Source: Hybos culiciformis
Lineage: Eukaryota; Arthropoda; Insecta; Diptera; Hybotidae
Direction: 5' to 3'
Length of the DNA: 64,000 nucleotides
Assembly: GCA_964007475.1 (NCBI GenBank)
Contig: OZ023274.1
Span: 38,681,860-38,745,859 of the forward strand
Shown: piece after piece, positions 23,901 to 34,154 of the stretch
Layout of the letters: every line of letters begins with the position of its first letter
Numbering within the stretch: position 1 is the stretch's first letter
The notes under the pieces: model-generated
The model's database searches: none
What the model saw: the letters and a program-made list of their open reading frames with translations, nothing else
Told to the model about the DNA's origin: nothing
Translations under genes and position numbers: made by a program

Positions 23901-25229
23901 CTTATAACATTAATTAAGAATACTAAAAAGATTATCAATTTCACACAATTTTTATTTGAATATATATTTATTTGAAGGTGTTACAAAATTAAACACTATT
24001 AATACAATGATAATTAAAAATATTTCGAAAGTGTTTTATTTTGTTTCACAAAAAAGAACAAAGAAATGTTGCATAAGGCCGCTTATCTACGTATATTCTT
24101 AATCAATGCTTATAGTTCTTTGTTATTGGCAACTTCCTTGCACTAAATTTTTATCTCGTGCATAATTTCAATTTACTGTTAAAAAATCTCTTTGTTTTTA
24201 AAAGTATTTGACAAATGACACTGAATCCGAAACGAAAATCAATATGAATTGTTTATGTTATTACTTTACATACAACGTTGATTTTATTTTCAGTTTCTGA
24301 ATATAAAAAGACCTTTAATTTTTTATTTTGTATTAAATTTTGTTATACATATTTGAAAATGATAAAAGAGCTTACATTTATTTTAAAATTTTATTATATG
24401 TAATTTTTTTTATTTGTTTTTTTTTTTAAGATCCTAGAGAGAATCCGATTTATTTTTAAAATGCCTCTGGGATCGATTATTACCTTTAAATATTGCATTT
24501 GTAAACATATAAAACGTGCTCTTATTTTGCAATTTATTTTTTTTTTACAATTTATTTAGAATATTTTATACATTTTAAAATAAATATCGATAAAAAATAA
24601 AGTGTGCGATTTTATTTATTTATTTTTTTTTTTAAATAAGGAAATAATAAAGAGTCATTTTCATTTAAAAGGGAAATATCCAATAAAAATTTTAGAGAAA
24701 TTTCTTTTTTTATTTTATATATAAGAAAATAAGTATTGGAAATTATTGTCATTCATTATTATCTAAAAATAGTCTTATTTAACTAACATATCCTATCCGA
24801 TATTTATAGAAAGTACAACACGTAAAGAAAAACATTAAATCAATACATAGATTTTATTGATATATCTACTAAATATACAATTCTGATTTTCATATAAGTA
24901 TTTGGAATAGTGAAAAAGATAAACGTTTTTTCTTTTAGTTCTGAAATATTATATTATTTTTAAGGCAGTCAAGAGATTCTTAAAGCATCTCCAGAAGAAG
25001 AAATGCAAGCTGTAAGTTGGGCGGAAAAAACAAAAATGATCAATTTCCAATAATCAGACAATTTTAGATACAGAAATTTATTAATAATTGAAAAAAAAAG
25101 ATTTAGTTACGAAATTTAAAAAAAAAAATTTTTTATTTAAATTATTTTTGTTGAGGCCACAATTATTATTAACTCGTACATGAATTTGTCTGTCGGTATA
25201 TTTCTTTTTTTCGACAGTCTCGTAGACAC
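17966..25229. other. Gene-poor intergenic DNA with a few codon-like islands
   Basis: Mostly AT-rich with no supported gene. Small islands that read like protein are a 30-codon minus-strand frame at 19413-19505 (HKSPEIEEDEIPIIDDY) and a plus-strand stretch at about 24974-25062 (ILKASPEEEMQAVSWAEKTK) preceded by TTTTTAAG. A 15-bp tandem duplication (CAAGGTAAACGGTCT) lies at about 22763-22792. None is enough to call a gene. Confidence 0.4.
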
Positions 25230-25800
25230 ACTTTTCCTCTTCACGGCGAGCTGAAATTTGGCACACAGGTTCATGTCGCGTGAGAATTGAATCTATCAAA
25301 ATTTGAACCGGAAATTTCCATGGAAAACCCGGAAGATCGGGAAAAATAATTTGAAAATTTGGTACAAATTTGATTAGTGATAAATCTGTTTCAGGAAAAA
25401 TACAGAGTTTTCCATTTTTCCGAAAAAAATTTCCGGAATTTTCCGACTTTTCTGGAAAATTTTCCAGTAAAAAATTTTCTAAATTATGCAGAATCAAGTT
25501 CTCTATCAACTGGCATCATTACTTTCTCTCCAACAATGGTGAAAACTTGCAGATAAAATCTAGGGAAATTCATGTAAAACGCTTCTCCGGAGTTTTTCCG
25601 ACAAGGAAGCGTTTGAGCGTTGTAGAGCGAAATGAGTTGCATAAAGTTGCTTTTGTGGAAAACTCCATGGAAAACCCGGAAAAGCGGGAAAATCATGAGA
25701 AAAATTTTTATCGATAGGATTAGTGATAAATCTTCAACAATTATGAAAACTTGCATTAAAAATCGAGGAAAATTTGTAATAACAATTTAGTTAACGTGAA
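25230..25800. repeat. Dispersed-repeat block with internal direct duplications
   Basis: CCATGGAAAACCCGGAA with a following GATTAGTGATAAATCT occurs at about 25319-25388 and again at 25664-25732. GAAAACTTGCA(G/T) followed by an A-rich and GGGAAA/GAGGAAAA tail occurs at about 25541 and 25746. The block also has GCTGAAATTTGGCACACAGG, a phrase common in insect interspersed repeats (recalled, not searched). Open frames on both strands (up to 142 codons) overlap each other within it and have no coding support. Confidence 0.6.
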
Positions 25801-25821
25801 AAAGGCAGAAAATAAATATAT

Positions 25822-26075
25822 ATAAGTAAAAAGAGTTTTCAAACAAAACTGAGGCATGAAAAAGTAGAAAATAAATTTTTCTTCACTTACAGAGGTGGAC
25901 TCAGATTTTGATTGGGTAATTTCTCCTGAATATTCTTTTTCTTCATGAATCAAATCACTTATTGAAATGTCCCAATCAAAAAATCTGAGTCCACCTCTGT
26001 GTGAAGAAAAATTTATTTTCTACTTTTTCATGCGGCTTGGACTCAGTTTTGTTTGAAAACTCGTTTTTTACTTAT
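25822..26075. repeat. 254-bp fold-back repeat
   Basis: Left arm 25822-25916 and right arm 25971-26075 are reverse complements around a 54-bp loop. They share AGAGGTGGACTCAGATTTT, TTTTTCATGC, and the stretch GTTTTCAAACAAAACTGAG. The right arm has about eight extra bases (TCCAAGCC read on the complement). It abuts the repeat block at 25230-25800 and may belong to the same element. Confidence 0.8.
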
Positions 26076-28009
26076 TTTTATTCAAACTTAACATGAGTTA
26101 ACAAGAAGGGAAATTTTGAATTTAGAATTAGAATTTTCTTATTAATGTTTTTTATTTTAAGAGAATGTTTTTTTCTTTTCATTTAAATAGAAAATTGTGA
26201 ATCAGATTTTTCAGTTTTTACAATTTTTTCTAAAAATAAATTGGTAATAATACAAGATAAATTATTTTTTTTAAATAATAGAATTCTGTAAGCTAAGTCT
26301 AAAATTCCTAAAAGTAGTGTACAAAATGTAAATTTGTACTATATACTAATAAAAAAGTATATACATATATGAAGAAGCTATTTGTTTTTTTTATTCTATT
26401 TTATTTCAAAAAAAATTTTATATCTTATGTAAAAACAATATTTACATTAAAAAAAACATTGAGGATGCATTAAACATATTTTGGACAAAATGTAAGGTCA
26501 AAAATATATATTCACACTTTACCATCATCATAATAATAATGTATAAATGTGACCATTTCTAAACATCTCTTCCAAAATAAAGGTATTTTATTATCCCTCA
26601 AGAAAAAATTATTGAAAAGGAATTCATCAGTAGTATAGATATTTGGTTTTATATTGAACAACTTCTTTACTTTTATAATACATACATATAAAATATCTGT
26701 AACTTTAATTCTCTAGAGAACTATTTTATTACACTTCAGGTCAATTTAATGTTTATTCTTTTTTCTCCAACAACATATATTTTGAAGGCTGAAAACACAT
26801 TTTCAATGGGATGCTGAGTGGACAAATTGATAATGAAAATGACGGAACAAAAATATTTTTTTTTATTTGTTAAAAGTTAAACTAAATTATATAAACATAC
26901 ATTTATATATTATTTTTATTATTATTTATAAGAGGAAAAAGTCAAAATACTTTATGTAAGAAGAAATAAAATAAGAAATCTATTGGGAATTAACAATATA
27001 AGGATAAGTTTAATTAATTTTTTCTTTCGCTTATTCGATCTTAATTTCGTTTTTTTTTTTGCTACATACCTAAATAAATAAATTTAATTTCACCTTTATG
27101 TTTTTCGTACTACACAATACACATTTATACTTATAATAAAATAAAAAATAATCCCTTTATTAATGTAATAAGGTCAAATAGTGCTCATATACACACACAA
27201 CTTGAACTTATATATATATGATTTATGTTTAATTAAAGAAATATTCAATAAATTCTTTTTATTATTAAAAAAAAGTTATTTTGTTTTACTTAAGTTAGAT
27301 AACTTAAAGAGTTATAATTATTTTTTATTCTATTTCACAGATATGATAAATTGGAACTTATTATAGAATATAACATAAAAGCGAGGAAAACTGGACCTAC
27401 GTGGTTTTAGTTATCTGAAAAGTGATTCTCACATTTTTAGGTTTTCTTATCTTATAAATCTGAATCACAAAATATCTAAAAATTTTAATTTGGTAAATTT
27501 TCAATGAAATGAAAATGTTCATTGAAATCAACGTAAAAAGGATTTAAACGTGATCGAAGACACAGGTACATTAAGATTTTTGAAAACAATTATTAACACA
27601 AAAGATTCTAAAATGTTTACCAACATCTAAATTAGATACAAGTTGCAAACCAATTTTTTTTCATAATTTGTGGAAAGCAATATTATTAAATATTTTTCGA
27701 AATTTGGTTTTTGTCTATGGTTTCAAATTATGTTTTCAAAAACTTGCGTCCCAAAAATCATATTGAAAAAACGTTATTAGACACTATTAAATTAAAAATT
27801 TATTTTTATTGTATCTATTTTAATATAATTTTTGACTAAATTATGTTTATACTATATAGTCGAAATACGATTGAATAATACATATTCTCAATTTTCTACT
27901 GTTTTATATTTGTCCTTTTAATTTAAAGTAAACCAAAATTAATGTTAAACATCATAACTATTATCAATTTTATTTAATTTTAACCCACACTGTATAAAAC
28001 GTTTAAAAT
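26076..28009. other. Gene-poor AT-rich DNA
   Basis: No gene, RNA or repeat family was recognised. It contains homopolymer runs, short TATG-rich tracts and a 61-codon chance frame. Confidence 0.5.
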
Positions 28010-28015
28010 TTTATT
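28010..28015 (-). terminator. AATAAA polyadenylation signal (candidate)
   Basis: TTTATT on the plus strand, so AATAAA on the minus strand, 18 nt past the stop of the small frame at 28033-28260. This hexamer is frequent in DNA this AT-rich, so it supports that frame only weakly. Confidence 0.3.
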
Positions 28016-28032
28016 TTAATATTAAATTATTT

Positions 28033-28260
28033 TTAACCACCCCCAAGCACAGTAAAATTCGAAGGAATAACAACTGGTCTGGCTGTGGAAGGCGTGGTAA
28101 CAATTACAGGAATTGTGATTCTTTGAGTTGTCAAATAATTTGTTGGAATATAATTTATAACTGGCAAATTATAATTTCTTCGACATAATAGCAATAGTTG
28201 CGGTAATTGTGGTAATATTGATAAAACTTGTAGCTTCAGGCACATTTTTAATAATAACAT
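28033..28260 (-). CDS. Possible small secreted/hydrophobic protein, unknown
   Basis: A 75-codon frame starts with a true ATG (28258-28260) and ends TAA. The N-terminus has a hydrophobic run rich in Leu (LQVLSILPQLPQLLLLC), which could act as a signal peptide, followed by a Thr/Pro/Val-rich tail with ITIPVIVTTPSTARPVVIPS and a final LGGG. Base composition is clearly less AT-biased than its surroundings, and AATAAA lies 18 nt downstream. No homologue comes to mind. It could be a single-exon gene, the last exon of one, or chance. Confidence 0.35.
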   Translation of the reverse strand: MLLLKMCLKLQVLSILPQLPQLLLLCRRNYNLPVINYIPTNYLTTQRITIPVIVTTPSTARPVVIPSNFTVLGGG

Positions 28261-28583
28261 TGTAAATATTATATAATTATTTTCTAGCTTATTAATTTTT
28301 ACAACCGATTAAATAAAACTGAGATATTAAAATAATTGCGAAATTATCAATTTGTAATGAAATTTTTATTTAAATTTATAACTAGAGTAGAGCAAATGTA
28401 AATAATTAATTATAATTATCAAATCACCATAAACAAACAAACATGTTTGTTATTCTTTCCGGTAGTTGCGTTTTAAATGTGAAGAAAATAGTAATATAAA
28501 AACTTCATAATTGACATTATAACATAATGCATAAAGCGTAACGTAGTGTAAGTGTTAGATTAAAGGATTTAAAGAATTTACCA

Positions 28584-30538
28584 GGGGGGTTATTATGTAA
28601 CTCCTATTCGAATTCGGATTGATTCGAAAGTTGTTTTCGATTCTATTATGAAATGATATTATGTAAATCGAAAGTCAAACAATGATCGAATAAAGGCAGC
28701 TTTAAAAGGTTGGCTATAAAGTTTTATTCGAATAAAAAAATGTCAAAATCATATGTTTGTTGTTTTAAATTCGAGTGAAAACTTAAATCGGAATTATGTA
28801 ATTCGAATTCGGATTTTTATTTTTATTTTTTTTATTTTATAAAGTTGGCTATGAATATTGACGGCATTATATAGACGATATATATACACGGCATTATGCA
28901 ACTCGATAAACGAATAAAAATTATTCGAATTTCGGAAATTTTGTTCGATAACTATTTATCAAACGGAAAGAAAAAAAAACCAAAAAAGAAAATAATTTGT
29001 TTGAAATGTAATTACATTTTTAATAAAATTAAATTAAAAAATATATTTTGAGTGTTATTATTTAAAAATTAAATTTATTTATTATTAAATTCATATTTTA
29101 TATTAATATTAAATTTGAAATAAATAATAAAAAAGTAAAACAAAAAAAAATTTCTTCCAAAATGTATTTGAAGTCAAACACTATCCATTAATTAAAAATT
29201 TGGCTAAACTGCCGCTTCCTTGAAACTCTCAGAATGGGCTGAAACTTGGAGGGGGGTAGAGGCGGAGCCCATACTCGCAAAACTGAAATCAGTTCATGGG
29301 GCAAAGGCCCCGTTTCGGAGATAGAGCCCCCAAAATTTTCATACATTTTTGTATGGAAAATTTTTTGTGCCCGATTTGCCCTATTTTCGGGTAGGTAATA
29401 GAGGCGGTTCCTAAAATGTTAGATCCGAGAGGGTTTTTGCGGGAAGGCCTCTATTTCGGAGTTATGACCCTTCAAAATTTTCATACGTTACTTCATACGT
29501 TTTTTAAACAGAACTTTGACCAGAAATTAATTTTTCAAAAAGCGGTGTGGAGGGGGCGGGGCAGCATGCTGGCGGTCAGTAGGATTTGACCGCCCCCTCC
29601 GCGTTTTTTGAAAAATTAATTTCTCGTCAAAGTTCTATTTAAAATTTTTTGTGAAAAGGCTTATTCAATGTACAAAAAGTTTAAAAAACGTATTTCATAT
29701 GAAGTAACGTATGCAAATTTTGAAGGGCCATAACTCCGAAATGGAGGCCTTCCCGCAAAAACCCTCCCGGATTTAACATTTTAGGGACCGCCTCTATTAC
29801 CTACCCGAAAATAGGGCAAATCGAGCACAAAAAAAATTTCCATACAAAAATGTATGAAAACTTTTGGGGGCCCTATCTCCGAAACGGGGCCTTTGCCCTA
29901 AGAACTGATTTCAGTTTTGGGAGTTTGGGATCACCTCTACCCTCCCTCCAAGTTTCAGCCCATTCTGAGAGCTTCAAGGAAACGGCAGTATCGCCAAAAA
30001 TTTATTATTTAACTTTAGGTAAAAAAACACTTTGTTTTTTTATTTAAAATTTTCAAACAATTTTAAAAATAAAACCAAAACAAACAACAAACAGATGATA
30101 TTGACATTTTTTTATTCGAATAAAACATTGTAGCCGACCTTTTAAAGCTGCCTTTATTCGATTGTTTTACTTTCGATTTACATAATACCATTTTATAATA
30201 GAATCGAAAAAACTTTCGAATCAATCCGAATTCGAATAGGACTTACATATTAAAAAAATTGAAAAAATTGAAAATTTTAAATAAAAATCAAGTTTTTATT
30301 TCAAAATGTACTTAAATTTCAAACAAAATATTTTTTTGGTTGGTTATTTAGTTTTTTTCCGTTTGGAAAAAAGTTATCGAACAAAATTTCCAAAATTCGA
30401 ATAATTTTTATTCGTTTTTCGAGTTGTATTTATCGTGTATTTATCTTGAAAAATAAAAATCCGAATTCGAATTACATAATTCCGATTTCAGTTTTCACTC
30501 GAATTTCATTTTAGAATCGAGTTACATAATAACCCCCC
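28584..30538. mobile_element. 1.95-kb nested fold-back element
   Basis: The ends are inverted repeats: GGGGGGTTATTATGTAACTC at 28584-28603 and its complement ending 30538. Each flank carries two modules. On the left, module A (28605-28765, with GATCGAATAAAGGCAGCTTT and TTCGAATAAAAAAATGTCAA) precedes module B (28766-29020, with GGAATTATGTAATTCGAATT and TTTTGTTCGATAACT). On the right the inverted A copy (30103-30245) comes before the inverted B copy (30290-30520), so module order is swapped relative to a simple hairpin. The centre is a second, GC-richer palindrome (29194-30006). No coding sequence or clear target duplication was found. Confidence 0.75.
29194..30006. repeat. Inner 0.8-kb palindrome with a GC-rich centre
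   Basis: Arms 29194-29558 and 29590-30006 are imperfect reverse complements. Shared phrases include CTCAGAATGGGCTGAAACTTGG, CCTATTTTCGGGTAGGTAAT and TTCAAAATTTTCATACG. The turn holds GTGGAGGGGGCGG opposite CCGCCCCCTCC near 29550-29600. Local GC content is far above the flanks, which suggests a separate, later insertion into the outer element. Frames inside (for example 29850-30047) are by-products. Confidence 0.8.
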
Positions 30539-33255
30539 GGGTTTTACAAGTTAATTTTTTTTTTTTTTGAACAAAAATTGAATATTTTACTCTATTACTA
30601 AACACAAAGGTGTAAATTTAACATTTTAATTTACACCACTAATAAAACTTGACTTTCTTTCTGTTTAGTTACCAATACCTAATAATCTTTTCCTTAAAGT
30701 GGAATTGCTTACTAAAAAATACTTATTTGTAAGAAAATAAAAGATTTTTTCTCCTGTAAAAAAAATATGTTTATTCATTTGAAAATATATAGATAAAATA
30801 AAAATAAAAAGAACACAAAATTATTCTAAATTAGAAAAATCGAAAAGATCAATTTATATATTGTATAATCTTAAAAATACAAAATAGTCATTTAAAAATA
30901 TAAAAATTCTCTAAAAATCTTATAGGCAAAAAATATATTATATTAACGATATTTTTTAAGTACTCAAGCATTCCAGTAAAACTCATAAAAGTCTTAGCGA
31001 AATTACATTTGTTTAATTACATTTCGTTTAATCAATAAAAAAAAGTTCAATCATATTTATTAAAATAAAATCAAAAATAAGAATTAATTATTTTTTTAAG
31101 CCCACTAAGTGGGACTAATGATTTTCATTTTTCTTAGTAAGTTGTCTGCCATTAAGATCGAATTTTAGATGATTTTATTTAAATATTGATGTACATAATG
31201 TTTTTTTTTTTGTAAATAACCTGAGAACTATAAAATACCTGAACATAGAAAAATCTTTATTAGAAATTATAATTTTAAGATTTACTAATAAAATATTTCT
31301 TATTTATTTTTAATTCTATTAATGTAATAGACTAAATTATACGAAGAAAAAAGCATTTTAACGAATATGATTATATAGCAAAATTTTAGTTGGCAGTTTA
31401 ATTTAATAAATTATTAAGATATTCAGGTGAAATAAGAATTATCAAAAAATAATTTACTATTGATATTTGCAAATATAAGAATATAGTTTTTAAAACTAAA
31501 TTCATTCATAATAAATTAAAAGGTATTAAAAGCAAGAAAATGAAAAAATATTTTTTTAATTTTAAAGACTTGTAAATTTTTTTTATTAATAAGTATAGTA
31601 ATTTACCTAAAAATAAATTCAATCAAAAATACATACAATTTTTTTTTTTTTATTGTAAAAGTTATTCTAAAATTTAGGATATTTTCAATTGGAAGTATAT
31701 TTTGTAGTTTTATTTTGAAATTTTAATTTATTTTAAAACAAAAAAAAATTATTTTAGTTTCTTATTGAATAATAAGAATTTAATTTTATTTATTTTTTTT
31801 AATTTTAACTATTTGAGAATTCTTCTATGCTAAAAATAGGTAGGCAAGAAATGTTATTGAGAGGTACCAAAAGTTTTCAAGTTTCATTAAAAGTTTAATA
31901 GAATTTTTAGTTAAAAAAAATTCATTAGTGGACGATAATTAATAGTGTAGTAGTTTATTTATGTATCAATGAAATTCATGATTGTAAATGTATATTTATT
32001 TGTTTATTTTATATACCCATTACCGTTGCAGTATTATAATTCTTTTACATATTTTTTTGCATTTTAAATATTTAATTTTAAATATTATAATAAATGATAA
32101 TTTTAAAGAATTTAATCATAATTTTCTACAACGACCTTATTTGTTAAAATTATTTAAAAAATAAAAAGTATACAAATTTTAAATATATATTTTAGGTTCT
32201 AAATTTGATTTGTAAGTTAATGATCAGGAAAGATCAATTCACTCCAAATCATTTAAAATTTATATTTTTATTTTTGTTAGATGTCACCTTGGTTGAGAAC
32301 TTTACGTTCTTTAATTAATGATGGAATCTTTTTCGACAGAATTTCTATCCAAGAATTGATTAGTATTCTTTATTAATTTTAGCAAGTTCTACTCTCATAA
32401 CACTCAAGTCTTTCGAGCATCATGATATTAGGTAAATATATTTAGAGAAAATGTTTTAAATTATATGTATATAATATATATTTTTTGATAGTTAAAATTA
32501 AGATTAAAACTTTGAAGTTTTCCTATGACAATTTATATCATTTTTCATTGTGAAAATTTCATTAATTTATATGTTAAATTTGTTTAACAAACTAACAAAA
32601 TAATTAATCTTATTTAAAATTTATCAATTTCTTTTCTTATTTTAATAATATTTATATAATATTTAATGCCAATATTATTTGAAAAAAGTTATAAGACTCA
32701 AATTAAAATAAAAAAAAACATTAAGAGATTAACAATTTAATATTTAGGAATAAATTTATAAGGAACTTTTATAATAAAGATTTTTAGTAGGTACACGTCG
32801 ATAAGTGTGAAGTTATTTTTAGAACCGTGATAGCTACATTTCTTATGCAGCAGTGAAATAATATAGATTTTCATTGAAAATTTTTTAAGTTCAATTACAA
32901 TTTGTATTTGCTTATTTTGTTTAGGAGATAACAATAATCTCTGAATTATTCATACTTTAGCAGTTACGGACAACTATTTTCAATAGGATTTACGATAAGG
33001 ATTTCTATTCCTAACACTCTTACATAGTAAAACATGAACTTATTATAATGTTATAAAAATCATTATTAAGAAAGCTAGCACTGCTATGTCATATATTTTT
33101 TTAAACTTTAAACTAGAGCTAGTGAACTCCTATTTTTGTCTTATAAACATAATATTTGTTGAGTTCGCTTATCAACGCTTACAGTTTTTTTTTAAATATG
33201 CGTTCAATTACGACCCCTAGTCGCACAAACTACATTTGTCAGGACTATACTATGA
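30539..33255. other. AT-rich DNA downstream of klarsicht
   Basis: Nothing recognisable. This is the 3' flank of the minus-strand klar gene, with long A/T runs and no supported frame. Confidence 0.5.
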
Positions 33256-33261
33256 TTTATT
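33256..33261 (-). terminator. klar: AATAAA polyadenylation signal of KASH isoforms
   Basis: AATAAA on the minus strand, about 105 nt past the KASH stop codon at 33366-33368. It is the first such hexamer after the stop. Its position suits a short 3' UTR, but other AATAAA words occur further on. Confidence 0.45.
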
Positions 33262-33365
33262 ACCTAATTGTTTGACAATTTCGTACAGCTAGAAGTCTTA
33301 TTTCAACTTATAGTTGAAAGACTTTTCACAAAAATCACACATAAAAAATTACTTCCAATTTTAAT

Positions 33366-34154
33366 TCAAATTGGTGGTGGGCCACGAACATAACGTAATT
33401 GAGGTGTAAAGCTCATTGTAAAGTTATTCAACGAGTCGCAGCAATGTGGTTGCATTAAACAAGCAGCGCAGAACACTGCAAATAAAGCTATTTGCATTGG
33501 CAAGGCTATACGGGCTACTCTCCAAGACCATCCACGGCGTTTTCCTTTCCCATCGTCTTCATCACCACTATCTAACAAATCAATTGCACCTCCATTCGGT
33601 TCATCTGGATCTCCCGAATCGTCTTTGATTTTTATTTTTTCGTTGGCTAAAGATCGATATGTATTCTTGTGCAATTTTTCAACATTTATATTTTCAGCTA
33701 AAACCGGTTTAATGCGATTGTGTCTAGTTTTTCCGCGTTTAGGAGACGCATTTTTTATTCGAAGACCTCCATTTTTCTCAGATGCAATTTCTAATTTGTT
33801 TATTCCCGACCCGCTCAAAGCACCAGAATTACGCTGCCGTTGAGTAACTGCAGTTCGAACTATTAAATCTCTACAAGTATTTTGCAAAGTTTTTAATTCT
33901 GCTTCAGCTGCTTCCATTCGAGCAGCAATTGATTTTAAAGCATCGCTTCCTGGTGCTAATGCATTTTCCAATTGTTTTGCCAGGCGTCTCAAGACTCCTA
34001 AGCGACGTTCCCTTTCAGATAGTCCCCCATCGGAAGTGGCCCCATCTGAGATTCCGCTATCTGACAATGAACCATTAGAAGCTGTGAATCGAGTAATATA
34101 CATTATTTGCTGTGGATCTAAATGTTGCTCTAAGATTTGTTGATCTTGAGAAAT
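33366..34154 (-). CDS. klar: klar last exon: coiled coil plus KASH domain
   Basis: Starts after TTTTTTTTAG with ISQDQQILEQHLDPQQ (phase 0) and ends at TGA 33366-33368. It encodes window residues 1140-1401. A Ser/Asp/Gly stretch (SDSGISDGATSDGG) leads into a helical segment RERRLGVLRRLAKQLENALA and AARMEAAEAELKTLQNTC, then a basic linker, an acidic patch (DLLDSGDEDDG), and the KASH membrane span and luminal tail. HCC…LRYVRGPPPI places a Cys 23 residues before the terminal Ile, as needed for the KASH-SUN disulfide. This exon is shared by the long and short KASH isoforms and absent from the lipid-droplet form. Confidence 0.92.
   Translation of the reverse strand: MSQDQQILEQHLDPQQIMYITRFTASNGSLSDSGISDGATSDGGLSERERRLGVLRRLAKQLENALAPGSDALKSIAARMEAAEAELKTLQNTCRDLIVRTAVTQRQRNSGALSGSGINKLEIASEKNGGLRIKNASPKRGKTRHNRIKPVLAENINVEKLHKNTYRSLANEKIKIKDDSGDPDEPNGGAIDLLDSGDEDDGKGKRRGWSWRVARIALPMQIALFAVFCAACLMQPHCCDSLNNFTMSFTPQLRYVRGPPPI

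Noticed and set aside
23627..23944. 105-codon minus-strand open frame
   Set aside because: It starts with GTG, has no splice or poly(A) support that stands out, and one frame of this length is within chance for 64 kb of such DNA. No family is recognised.
25081..25953. Four overlapping open frames on both strands (65-142 codons)
   Set aside because: They fall in the duplicated repeat block and fold-back, overlap one another on opposite strands, and show no domain or splice support.
29850..30047. 65-codon plus-strand frame
   Set aside because: It is one arm of the inner palindrome; the opposite arm has no matching frame.
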